NCBI RefSeq assembly: GCF_036195045.1
Contig: NZ_CP108100.1
Coordinates: forward strand, 6,634,001-6,698,000
Length of the DNA stretch: 64,000 nt
Direction of reading: 5' to 3'
DNA from: Streptomyces sp. NBC_00236
GTDB lineage: Bacteria; Actinomycetota; Actinomycetes; Streptomycetales; Streptomycetaceae
Made by a program: the position numbers and the translations under genes. The notes beneath the pieces were generated by a model. The model made no database searches. It was not told the origin of the DNA and saw nothing but the letters and a program-made list of their open reading frames with translations. Positions 1 through 7,641 of the stretch are shown piece after piece; positions within the stretch are counted from its first letter, which is position 1, and the number at the start of each line of letters is the position of its first letter.

Positions 1-53
1 GGCAGATGTTCCCTGGCGAAGCTGTCGATGTGCGCTGAGGAATTCGGTTCCAT
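1..53 (-). CDS. N-terminus of probable AMP-dependent acyl-CoA synthetase (partial)
   Basis: An ATG at position 53 on the minus strand opens a frame that runs off the window edge after 17 codons. The visible peptide begins MEPNSSAHIDSFAREHLP. It resembles the extreme N-terminus of actinobacterial benzoate-CoA-ligase-like AMP-forming synthetases, which often start with a Ser-Ala-His-[IV]-Asp-x-Phe-Ala-Arg pattern. A divergent acyl-CoA dehydrogenase and RidA next door fit an acyl- or aryl-CoA catabolic locus. Only 17 residues are visible, so the product is inferred from a short resemblance and from context. Confidence 0.45.
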   Translation of the reverse strand, partial: MEPNSSAHIDSFAREHL

Positions 54-174
54 GAAGGATCGCCCCCTTGTCGCCCTTGGAGCGTATCGTTTGGGTGACG
101 GTAGTCAACGGTCCGCGATAAAGTCCCGGTCCCGGAAGGGACGGCACCGGGACGTTCGACAGAGAGGCGCCGGT

Positions 175-1302
175 ATGACGGCATTCTCGCTCGATCCGGC
201 ACAGACCGCCTGGTGCGAGGAACTGCGCACCCTGGCCGACGAGCGGCTGCGCCCGCTCGCGGAGAAGGGCGAGCCGGGGCACGTCAACCGCCCTCTGGTG
301 GCGGCGCTCGGCGAGCTCGGGCTGCTGGACCGGATGCTCGGGTCCGGCGCCCTCGATCTGTGCCTGCTGCGCGAATCGCTCGCCCGCGGCTGCACGGAGG
401 CCGAGACCGCCCTGGCGCTCCAGGGCCTCGGGACGTACCCGATCGTGCAGGCGGGCACCTCGGCCCACCGCGAGCGCTGGCTCCCCGAGGTCCGCGCGGG
501 CCGCGCCGTCGCCGCTTTCGCGCTCAGCGAGCCGGGGGCCGGTTCCGACGCGGCGGCGCTGGCCCTGGACGCCGTGCACGCGCCGGAGGGCTGGCGGCTG
601 ACCGGCGAGAAGTGCTGGATCTCCAACGCCCCGGAGGCGGACTTCTACACCGTCTTCGCCCGGACGACGCAGGGCGCCGGAGCGCGGGGCGTCACCGCGT
701 TCCTGATCCCCGCCGACCGCCCCGGCCTGACCGGCACCCCGCTGGACATGCTGTCCCCGCATCCGATCGGCGCGCTCCGCTTCGACGGAGTCCCGGTCAC
801 CCCGGACGATGTGCTCGGCGAACCTGACCGGGGCTTCCGGGTCGCCATGAACACCCTCAACCTCTTCCGGCCCAGCGTCGGCGCCTTCGCCATCGGCATG
901 GCCCGGGCGGCGCTCGACGCCACTGTGGAACACACCGCCACCCGCACCGCGTTCGGCGGGCCGCTGAGCGATCTGCAGGCCGTCTCCCACCAGGTCGCGG
1001 AGATGGCCACCCGCACCGAGGCCGCCCGGCTGCTCGTGTACGCGGCCGCCGCCGCGTACGACGCGGGGGAGCCGGGCGTCCCGCGGCGGGCCGCCATGGC
1101 GAAGCTGTACGCCACCGAGACCGCGCAGTACGTCGTGGACACCGCCGTCCAGCTCCACGGCGCCCGCGCCCTGCGCCGCGGGCATCTGCTCGAACACCTC
1201 TACCGCGAGGTCCGCGCCCCCCGTATCTACGAGGGCGCCAGCGAGGTGCAGCGCACGATCATCGCCAAGGAGCTGTACGCGAACCGGGAGCCGTCCGCAT
1301 GA
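175..1302 (+). CDS. Acyl-CoA dehydrogenase family protein
   Basis: Predicted FAD enzyme of 375 residues that oxidises an acyl-CoA to the trans-2-enoyl-CoA. The first family signature is clear (FALSEPGAGSD), as is the C-terminal signature with QLHGARALRRG and the catalytic-glutamate segment IYEGASEVQRTI. The ATG at 175 is chosen because GAGAGG lies about 8 bases upstream and homologs start close to this point. An in-frame ATG at 28 would add 49 residues of non-family sequence. The stop overlaps the RidA start by 4 bases (ATGA), so the two are translationally coupled. The substrate cannot be read from sequence. Confidence 0.92.
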   Translation: MTAFSLDPAQTAWCEELRTLADERLRPLAEKGEPGHVNRPLVAALGELGLLDRMLGSGALDLCLLRESLARGCTEAETALALQGLGTYPIVQAGTSAHRERWLPEVRAGRAVAAFALSEPGAGSDAAALALDAVHAPEGWRLTGEKCWISNAPEADFYTVFARTTQGAGARGVTAFLIPADRPGLTGTPLDMLSPHPIGALRFDGVPVTPDDVLGEPDRGFRVAMNTLNLFRPSVGAFAIGMARAALDATVEHTATRTAFGGPLSDLQAVSHQVAEMATRTEAARLLVYAAAAAYDAGEPGVPRRAAMAKLYATETAQYVVDTAVQLHGARALRRGHLLEHLYREVRAPRIYEGASEVQRTIIAKELYANREPSA

Positions 1303-1700
1303 GCCCGATCCACCGGATCAACCCCGCCGAACTCTCCCCGCCCGCGGGCTTCTCGCACGCGGTCACCGCCACCGGGAGTCAACTGGTCTTCCTCGCCGGG
1401 CAGACCGCCCTCGACCAGCGGGGCGACATCGTGGGAGGCACCCTGCCCGAGCAGTTCGCCACCGCGCTCACCAATCTGCTCGGCGCCCTGCGCGCGGCCG
1501 GGGGCGCCCCCGCCGACCTGGCACGGGTCACGGTCTACGCCACCGATGTCGCCGACTACCGGGCGAACGCCGCCGAGCTGGGCCGGATCTGGCGGCGGCT
1601 GGCGGGCCGCGACTACCCGGCGATGGCGGTCATCGGGGCGGTGCGGCTCTGGGACGAACAGGCCCTGGTCGAGATCGACGGGGTGGCGGTCCTGCCCTGA
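1299..1700 (+). CDS. RidA family (YjgF/YER057c/UK114) protein
   Basis: Small cytosolic protein of 133 residues. Classical RidA hydrolyses reactive enamine/imine intermediates to ketones plus ammonia, and many paralogs act inside catabolic pathways. Family features visible are the strand GSQLVFLAGQTALDQ, the helix with LGALRAAGGAPADLARVTVY, and a C-terminal VEIDGVAVLP. It overlaps the acyl-CoA dehydrogenase stop (ATGA), so it probably acts on an intermediate of the same pathway. Length is typical. Confidence 0.9.
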   Translation: MSPIHRINPAELSPPAGFSHAVTATGSQLVFLAGQTALDQRGDIVGGTLPEQFATALTNLLGALRAAGGAPADLARVTVYATDVADYRANAAELGRIWRRLAGRDYPAMAVIGAVRLWDEQALVEIDGVAVLP

Positions 1701-1706
1701 CGCACG

Positions 1707-1750
1707 AACGCCCTGTGCGGGCCCGGGAGTCCGGGACCGCACAGGGCGTT
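1707..1750. terminator. Intrinsic terminator between convergent genes
   Basis: Perfect 14-bp inverted repeat: AACGCCCTGTGCGG at 1707-1720 and its complement at 1737-1750. The 16-base loop itself contains CCCGGGA/TCCGGG. It sits between the ridA stop and the 3' end of the convergent monooxygenase, and can serve both directions. Confidence 0.85.
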
Positions 1751-1779
1751 CAAACACTCTCAGAGCGATCGGCGCATGA

Positions 1780-2913
1780 TCAGTACGGCTGCACCAGCAC
1801 GTGCGCGGCACCCGGGATGCCGACCTTCAGCAGCTCGTCCTCCTCGGGCGTCGTCTCCCCGCCCGTCTCCTGCTTGAGCACGGCGCGCGACAGGGCCTGC
1901 ACCCACATGGCACGGGGGCGGCGGCGGGCCTCCCAGGCACCGAGAGCGGCCGCGAGGTCCGCCTCGGCGTCCAGCGACTCGGCGAGCACCAGCGCGTCCT
2001 CCACGGCCATGGCCGCACCCTGTGCGAGGTGCGGGGTGCTCGCGTGCGCGGCGTCACCGGCCAGGACGACCCGGCCGACGTGCCACGGCTCCTCCACGGT
2101 CACCTGGGAGATCCGCGAGTACACCACCGCTTCCGGTCCGGTGACGGCGGCGAGCGCCTCGGCGACCGGGCCGGAGAACATCGGCAGCCGCTCCTTGAGC
2201 TGCTCGTGCGCCTTCTCCGCGTCGGGCCGGAAGTCCTCGGGCTCGGCGAACACCGCGCCCAGGTACATCAGCTCGTCCGTGATCGGAGTGAGCAGCGCCT
2301 TGGCGGCCTGGCCCGCGGTGCCCATGACGACGCCCTTGACGTGCTCCTGGCGGGGCACGGTGACACGCCAGTTGGCGAATCCGGTGTACTCGGGGGTGTA
2401 GCGGTCGCCGTACAGCCGGGTACGCAGCGGCGAGCCGATGCCGTCGAAGCCGACGACCAGGTCCCAGCGCCCGGCCGAGCCGTCGGACAGGGTGACGTCC
2501 ACGCCCTCGCCGTCGTCGGTCAGCTCGGAGATGGTCGCGCCGAAGCGGATCGTCGCGCCGGCGGCCGTGGCCGCGGCACCGAGGATCCGGGCGAGCGCGG
2601 GGCGCGGGATGCCGTTGTTGGACGGGGCGTCGCCCATCCGGGGCTGCGGGATCTCGGCCAGGGTGTTGCCGGCCGGGTCGGCGATGGTCAGGACCTCCCA
2701 CTCGAAGCCCGCCTTGAGGCAGTCGTCGAGGACCCCGATCTCCCGCATGACGTGCAGGGCGTTGGACGGCTGGATGATGCCGACGCCCAGGGCCTCCAGC
2801 TCGTCGCGGAGTTCGGCGACCTCGACGGTGTGGCCGCGTCGGGCCAGGGCGGTGGCGAGCGTCAGCCCGCCGATGCCGCCGCCGTGGATCAGGACGCGCA
2901 GGGGTGTTGCCAT
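1780..2913 (-). CDS. FAD-dependent monooxygenase (class A aromatic hydroxylase fold)
   Basis: Flavoprotein of 377 residues in the p-hydroxybenzoate/salicylate hydroxylase group. Residues 8-16 carry the Rossmann GxGxxG motif (HGGGIGGLT), a middle DG motif reads VVGFDGIGSPLR, and the second FAD motif reads LAGDAAHASTPHLAQG. It starts only 46 bases after the cvnD stop on the same strand, so it is probably the last gene of the cvn operon. Many conservons end in cytochrome P450 genes, so here a flavin monooxygenase takes the oxygenase position. Substrate unknown. Confidence 0.88.
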   Translation of the reverse strand: MATPLRVLIHGGGIGGLTLATALARRGHTVEVAELRDELEALGVGIIQPSNALHVMREIGVLDDCLKAGFEWEVLTIADPAGNTLAEIPQPRMGDAPSNNGIPRPALARILGAAATAAGATIRFGATISELTDDGEGVDVTLSDGSAGRWDLVVGFDGIGSPLRTRLYGDRYTPEYTGFANWRVTVPRQEHVKGVVMGTAGQAAKALLTPITDELMYLGAVFAEPEDFRPDAEKAHEQLKERLPMFSGPVAEALAAVTGPEAVVYSRISQVTVEEPWHVGRVVLAGDAAHASTPHLAQGAAMAVEDALVLAESLDAEADLAAALGAWEARRRPRAMWVQALSRAVLKQETGGETTPEEDELLKVGIPGAAHVLVQPY

Positions 2914-2959
2914 ATCGGTTGTCTCCAGTGGGGAAAGGGTGCGAGGTGTCGGGGCGCGA

Positions 2960-3529
2960 TCAGCCGGCCGCGACGGGCAGGCTCATCAGGTGGTCCACGA
3001 GGGCCAGCAGCACGTCACGGCCGAACGACCGCTCGCGTACGTCACCGACCAGCAGGGGGACATGCGGATCGAGGTCGAGAGCCGCTCTGATCTCGTCCGG
3101 GGTGCGGCTGTTGTGACCGTGGAAGCAGTTGATCGCCACGACGAACGGGATGTCCCGGCTCTCGAAGAAGTCGATCGAGGCGAAGCTGGTCTCCAGCCGG
3201 CGCGTGTCGGCGATGACGACGCCGCCGAGGGCTCCGTTGACCAGGTCGTTCCACATGAACCAGAAGCGTTCCTGGCCCGGGGTGCCGAACAGGTAGACGA
3301 CGAGCTCCGGACTGACCGTGATCCGGCCGAAGTCCAGGGCCACGGTGGTCGTGTCCTTCTGTCCGACACCGGCCAGGTCGTCGACGCCGATGCTGGCCTT
3401 GGTCAGGAACTCCTCGGTGCGCAGGGGCGCGACCTCGCTGACCGCGCCCACGAGGGTGGTCTTGCCGACGCCGAAGCCGCCGGCGACGAGGATTTTCACG
3501 GCGGCGGGGGCCGCCTGACTGATGGTCAT
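2960..3529 (-). CDS. cvnD: Conservon GTP-binding protein CvnD
   Basis: Ras-like GTPase of 189 residues (ATP/GTP-binding protein family of actinobacterial conservons). It has P-loop GGFGVGKTT near residue 18, a switch region with GTPGQERFWFMW, and a base-recognition segment VVAINCFHG in place of a canonical NKxD. In characterised conservons CvnA-D form a membrane-associated complex resembling a G-protein-coupled relay. The gene follows cvnC within 6 bases. Confidence 0.93.
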   Translation of the reverse strand: MTISQAAPAAVKILVAGGFGVGKTTLVGAVSEVAPLRTEEFLTKASIGVDDLAGVGQKDTTTVALDFGRITVSPELVVYLFGTPGQERFWFMWNDLVNGALGGVVIADTRRLETSFASIDFFESRDIPFVVAINCFHGHNSRTPDEIRAALDLDPHVPLLVGDVRERSFGRDVLLALVDHLMSLPVAAG

Positions 3530-3535
3530 CTTGGC

Positions 3536-3943
3536 TCAGAGTCTCCCGAGTCCGTCGCGAAGGGCTGCCAGCATTCCCATGTCGGCACCGCCGGCCGCCC
3601 GGGCCACCGAAAGGGGCGCACGGGCGAGCAGCAGGCCCTGGGCCACCAGGTCCGCCAGCAGGATCTTGGTCACCGAGACCGGGAGGTTGAGGTCCGCGGA
3701 GACCTCGGCGACCGCGGCGGGACGCCGGCAGCGCTCCAGGATCATCCGGTGCTCCGGCTGGAGCCTGCCCGGATGGACCGCGGCGCCGTGCCCGTCCCGC
3801 GGGTCGTGCGCGGTCGTCAGCACGGTGATGAGGGTGAAGTCGTCCCGCTCGGGGGCGGTCCGGCCACGGGTGATGGTGTACGGGCGCACCATGGTGCCCG
3901 CACCGTCCTCCTCCGTCTCCTCGTCCTCCCAGTGCGGGGTCAC
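3536..3943 (-). CDS. cvnC: Conservon DUF742 protein CvnC
   Basis: DUF742 protein of 135 residues with a winged-helix-like core. The family landmark VRPYTITRGRT is near residue 20, followed by EHRMILERC and the helix with LPVSVTKILLADLVAQGLL. The GTG at 3943 is chosen because it forms a GTGA overlap with the cvnB stop and gives the usual family length. A longer upstream frame is only the shadow of cvnB. Its partners are CvnA, B and D. Confidence 0.92.
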   Translation of the reverse strand: MTPHWEDEETEEDGAGTMVRPYTITRGRTAPERDDFTLITVLTTAHDPRDGHGAAVHPGRLQPEHRMILERCRRPAAVAEVSADLNLPVSVTKILLADLVAQGLLLARAPLSVARAAGGADMGMLAALRDGLGRL

Positions 3944-4377
3944 GCGCGCGGCCCGTCCCCGCCGCCGAAGGCGTTGAAGTCGCCCCGCACCGGGGTGCTG
4001 AGCTTCTGGCCGACCTGCTGGACGAGGTTGTGCATGGCCAGCGACATGATCTCGGCGTCCACCTCCTGGGAGGCGACGACGGCCAGGTGCGTGCCCTGGG
4101 CCGCGGAGATGATGAAGAGCCACAGATCCGACAGTTCGACGATCACCTGGTGTACGTCGCCGCCGTTGAAGAGCTGGCCCACACCGCGGGCCAGGCTCTG
4201 CTGGCCGGTGCAGATGGCGGCCAGCCGCTCGGCGTCGGACCGCTCGACGGTGCGCGAGTGGCTCACCACCAGACCGTCGTCGGACAGCAGCACGGCGTTC
4301 AGGGTCTCGGCCACCGAGTCCACCAGACCGTCGAGCAGCCAGTCGAGGTCCTGGTGAGTGGCGGTAGTGCGTGTCAT
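3940..4377 (-). CDS. cvnB: Conservon roadblock/LC7 protein CvnB
   Basis: Roadblock/LC7-domain protein of 145 residues. The profile is typical of CvnB: LDWLLDGLVDSVAETLNAVL then SDDGLVVSHS, a central helix, and the strand WLFIISAAQGTHLAVVA. Such proteins dimerise and act with CvnD-type GTPases as regulators. Its ATG overlaps the cvnA stop (ATGA) and its stop overlaps the cvnC GTG (GTGA). Confidence 0.93.
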   Translation of the reverse strand: MTRTTATHQDLDWLLDGLVDSVAETLNAVLLSDDGLVVSHSRTVERSDAERLAAICTGQQSLARGVGQLFNGGDVHQVIVELSDLWLFIISAAQGTHLAVVASQEVDAEIMSLAMHNLVQQVGQKLSTPVRGDFNAFGGGDGPRA

Positions 4378-7376
4378 GACCGTTCTTCTCTCGTGGGGAG
4401 GGGTGCGGGAGGGTCGGGCTGCGTCGGCGGCTCGTCGGTCGCGCGGGCGGCGCGGGACCGGCGCTGGAAGGCTCCGATGGCAGCCCCGGCGCGGCGCGGG
4501 GCCGGACGGGACTGCGGGGACGCCTGCCGGCTCGCGGACGGGGACGCGGCAGAACCGGAGGCCGGCGTGATCCGCAGTTCGTCCACGAGGCTGGCCTGGC
4601 GTACCCGGCGCGGCAACGGGGGTTCCGCGGCGGGCGATGCCGGCAGTGCGGGCCGTCCCGGCCCGCTCTCCCGGCCGGTCGTACCCGCCGCCGGGGGAGC
4701 CGGATGGTCGGGTTCGGCCACCGGGAGCCGTCCCGGGTGTCCGACGGCCGGTTCCGGCTGCCGGGGCCCGGGCACCGGGAAGCCGGTCCGGTCGGGGACG
4801 CCCGCCGCGTACGGTCCCGGGTACGGCTGGTGCGGAGTCATGTACGGCTCCTCGGGCGTCTGGTAGGGCTGATGCGGTACCGGGTACTGGCCCTCGGCCT
4901 TCATGTACGGCTGCTCGGCATCGGCGTACGCGTCCTGGTGGGACGCGCCGTAGGTGCTGTCGCCCGGGCTGCCGCTGCCGTACGGGCTCCCGTCAGTAGT
5001 ACCGCCGTACGGGGAAGTGGGTACGGCGTGGCCGTACGGGCTTCCCGCTGTACTTGCCGGTGTGCTGTCGGCATACGGGGTGTACGGAGTCACCGGATCA
5101 CCGAACGGGTTGTCGGCGGGGGCCGGCTGCGGTTGCTCCTCCCGGTCGGGGAAGGGCTCGTCCGCCACCGTGTAGGGCGTCCCGGTGGTCTCGAACGGGG
5201 CGCCCGCGGCGTGCAGCGCGGTGACCCCGGCGAGCGCCTGGCCGCGGCCGCGGCTGGGCAGTGCGTCGGCGTCGCGGGTCGGTGCGGGTTCCGGGGCCGG
5301 TGCGGCGCCCGTGTCCTCGGGGGAAGGGACGGCCACCGGACCGGAGTGCGGGCCGGGGACGGTGAGCGCGTCGGGGACGAGCAGGACGACCCGGGTGCCG
5401 CCGAAGGCCGACTGGCGGAACTCCACCCGCAGGCCGTGCTGGTCGGCGAGGCGCGCGATCACGTACAGACCGAGCCGGATGTCGTCGGCGTGCGCCAGCA
5501 CGTCCATCCGGGGCGGCCTGCTCATCAGCTCGTTGGCCTCGGCGAGCTGGTCGTCGTCCATGCCGAGCCCGCGGTCCTCGACCTCGATGGCCAGGCCCCG
5601 GCTGACCCGGGCCGCCCTGACCTCGACGGGGCTGGGCGGCCTGGAGAAGGTGAGGGCGTTCTCGATCAGCTCCGCCAGCACATGGGAGACCGGGCCCACG
5701 GCCCGCTCCGTGAGCCAGGGAGCGCCGTCCAGATCCAGCACCACACGCTGGTAGTCCTGCACCTCGCCCTGGGCGGAGCGCATGACGTCGAGCAGCGGTA
5801 CGGGCTTGCGCCAGCGCCGGTGCGGGGAGCCGCCGGCGAGGATCACGAGGTTCTCCTCGTAGCGCCGGAGGCGGGCGGTGAGGTGGTCGAGGTCGAACAG
5901 GCCGTCGAGCACCTCGGGGTCCTCGTGCTTGCGCTCCAGCTCGTCCAGCTTCTTCAGCTGCTGGCCGATCAACTGCTGGGTGCGGCGCGCGATGCGCTGA
6001 AGCAGCCGCTCGAAGCCGCGGTGCTGGTCGGCCTGTTTGACGGCCGCCTGGAGCGCACTGGTGCGGGCCAGGTCGAGAGCGTCACCGAGCTGGGTCAGCT
6101 CGTCGGCCTTGCTGCCTTCCTTGCGGTCGCGACCGATGGCACGGGCCTCGGCCTCCATGTCGATGCGTTCGCCCTTGCCGAGCCGCTCGACGACGTCGGG
6201 CAGGGTCTTCTCCAGCTCCTCCGCCCGCTCCTGGAGCCGGCCGATCCGGAGGCGCAGGTTGCGGGTGAGGCGCCAGGTGATCCAGATGACGGCGATGACG
6301 GCGAGGAGGCCGATGACCGAGGTGAGAATGACCCTGATCAGCAGTGAGAGGACGCTGTCCTTGCCGTTCGCCACGACGACGTCGGTGCGGTGCTCCATCA
6401 GCTTCATCAGCTGGGGCGTGAGTTCGTCCATCGCACCGCGCCAGGTCTTCTCCTCGGCGCCGAGGCTGACGAAGCCGGCCTTGTCCGGGTCGGCGGGGCG
6501 CAGCACCTCGTTCTCCACCTGGGTCTTGGTCTTCCAGGCCGCGCTGCCGGAGATCTCCTCCCACATGGCCTTCTCGTCCGCCGGAAGGAAGGGGACGACC
6601 TTGGTGGCGTACTGGAAGGACTGGCCGGAAACGGCCTCGCGGAGTTGCTGGAGGTCTCCTGTGCTCAGTTTGCCCTTGGACCAGCCGCGGGCCAGCAGGG
6701 CGTCCGAGCGCGAGATCATCTCCTTGGCCCAGAACAGGTCGACCAGCGGCTGGGAGATGGTGGTGATCTCGCCGTTGTCCACATGGCTGAGCGCGGTGAA
6801 GAGCTTCAGGTCGACGGCGATCAGGTCCGTGTAGTAGCGGTACACGGCCTTCTGCTGGTCGTTGTCCCCCGCGTCGACGAGGGAGCGCTGGGCGGGGAGT
6901 TGGGTGATCGCCGAACGTGCCTGGACGACCGCGTCCCGGACCTCGCCGGGGGCGTCGTCGGTGGCGATGTCCGAAAGGGACTGGAAGCCGGTGATCGCTT
7001 CGTCGGTCAGCTTGCGCTGCTTGCGCAGCGCGTCGGTGGCACCTCCGGGGCGGGCCAGAGCGTCGGCGCTCAGCCGCCGCTCCTCCTGCAGGTTGTAGTA
7101 CACGATGTTGGACGGCTGGCCGGCCTTCTGGGCCAACAGCCCCTGGGCCGCTTGCCTTTGGAAGTCGAGCAGAGTCTGACCACTGGTGACGGCCCAGAGG
7201 GCGGCCAGTGCTACACCGGGGACGATGGCCAGTACGAGCAGGGCCGTCCGCAGCGACATTGTGGTCGAGTCGCTCCGCCTTGACGCGCGCGTGCGCAGGG
7301 CATGCTCCTTGACGATGGTGCCAGCCTCACGACTGGTCAAATCCGTTGGAAACTTCGACAGATAGATATTAGTCAC
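4374..7376 (-). CDS. cvnA: Conservon sensor histidine-kinase-like protein CvnA
   Basis: Large membrane sensor of about 1000 residues. It has an N-terminal membrane segment (SLRTALLVLAIVPGVALAAL), an extracytoplasmic nitrate/NIT-type helical sensor domain of about 300 residues, a second membrane segment (ILTSVIGLLAVIAVIWITW), a HAMP-like linker, and a GHKL ATPase domain with N-box ELIENALTFS and G-box EDRGLGMDD. A long Pro/Tyr-rich tail repeats short QPY, TPY and SPYG units. No obvious phosphoacceptor histidine box is seen, as is usual for CvnA. The start is unresolved: GTG 7376 is used here, but a TAATAT -10-like element at about 7365-7370 suggests a downstream TTG (7340) or ATG (7259). Confidence 0.88.
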   Translation of the reverse strand: MTNIYLSKFPTDLTSREAGTIVKEHALRTRASRRSDSTTMSLRTALLVLAIVPGVALAALWAVTSGQTLLDFQRQAAQGLLAQKAGQPSNIVYYNLQEERRLSADALARPGGATDALRKQRKLTDEAITGFQSLSDIATDDAPGEVRDAVVQARSAITQLPAQRSLVDAGDNDQQKAVYRYYTDLIAVDLKLFTALSHVDNGEITTISQPLVDLFWAKEMISRSDALLARGWSKGKLSTGDLQQLREAVSGQSFQYATKVVPFLPADEKAMWEEISGSAAWKTKTQVENEVLRPADPDKAGFVSLGAEEKTWRGAMDELTPQLMKLMEHRTDVVVANGKDSVLSLLIRVILTSVIGLLAVIAVIWITWRLTRNLRLRIGRLQERAEELEKTLPDVVERLGKGERIDMEAEARAIGRDRKEGSKADELTQLGDALDLARTSALQAAVKQADQHRGFERLLQRIARRTQQLIGQQLKKLDELERKHEDPEVLDGLFDLDHLTARLRRYEENLVILAGGSPHRRWRKPVPLLDVMRSAQGEVQDYQRVVLDLDGAPWLTERAVGPVSHVLAELIENALTFSRPPSPVEVRAARVSRGLAIEVEDRGLGMDDDQLAEANELMSRPPRMDVLAHADDIRLGLYVIARLADQHGLRVEFRQSAFGGTRVVLLVPDALTVPGPHSGPVAVPSPEDTGAAPAPEPAPTRDADALPSRGRGQALAGVTALHAAGAPFETTGTPYTVADEPFPDREEQPQPAPADNPFGDPVTPYTPYADSTPASTAGSPYGHAVPTSPYGGTTDGSPYGSGSPGDSTYGASHQDAYADAEQPYMKAEGQYPVPHQPYQTPEEPYMTPHQPYPGPYAAGVPDRTGFPVPGPRQPEPAVGHPGRLPVAEPDHPAPPAAGTTGRESGPGRPALPASPAAEPPLPRRVRQASLVDELRITPASGSAASPSASRQASPQSRPAPRRAGAAIGAFQRRSRAARATDEPPTQPDPPAPLPTREERS

Positions 7377-7442
7377 ACTGCAAAAAAGGAAAGGAAGCGG
7401 GCTCACATGTGCATCACTGATCGTCCACAGAAGCACCATCAA

Positions 7443-7641
7443 CGCGCGGAGCTGTCCGGAAAGTGACGTTGCGACAGCGGTCCCGCGCAGCGGAAGCGTC
7501 GGTTCGGGGAGGCTCCGCGGGCGGGGGATGACGGTCCATCACCGTCCGTGCGGCGCGCCGTACGGGTGAAGCGCAGCCGGGGATATATCTGTACATAGTG
7601 CTCTTTGCCTGTTCTGTGACCCCACCTGCCGTGCCGGCCGT
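7443..7641. promoter_or_regulatory. Divergent promoter region between cvnA and mrpA
   Basis: About 200 bases separate the divergent cvn and mrp operons. Two AT-rich patches stand out from the GC-rich background: GATAGATATTAGTCACAC, just inside the cvnA reading frame at 7360-7377, and GGATATATCTGTACATAG near 7580. They are the best candidates for the two -10 regions. No clear operator palindrome was seen. Confidence 0.4.
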
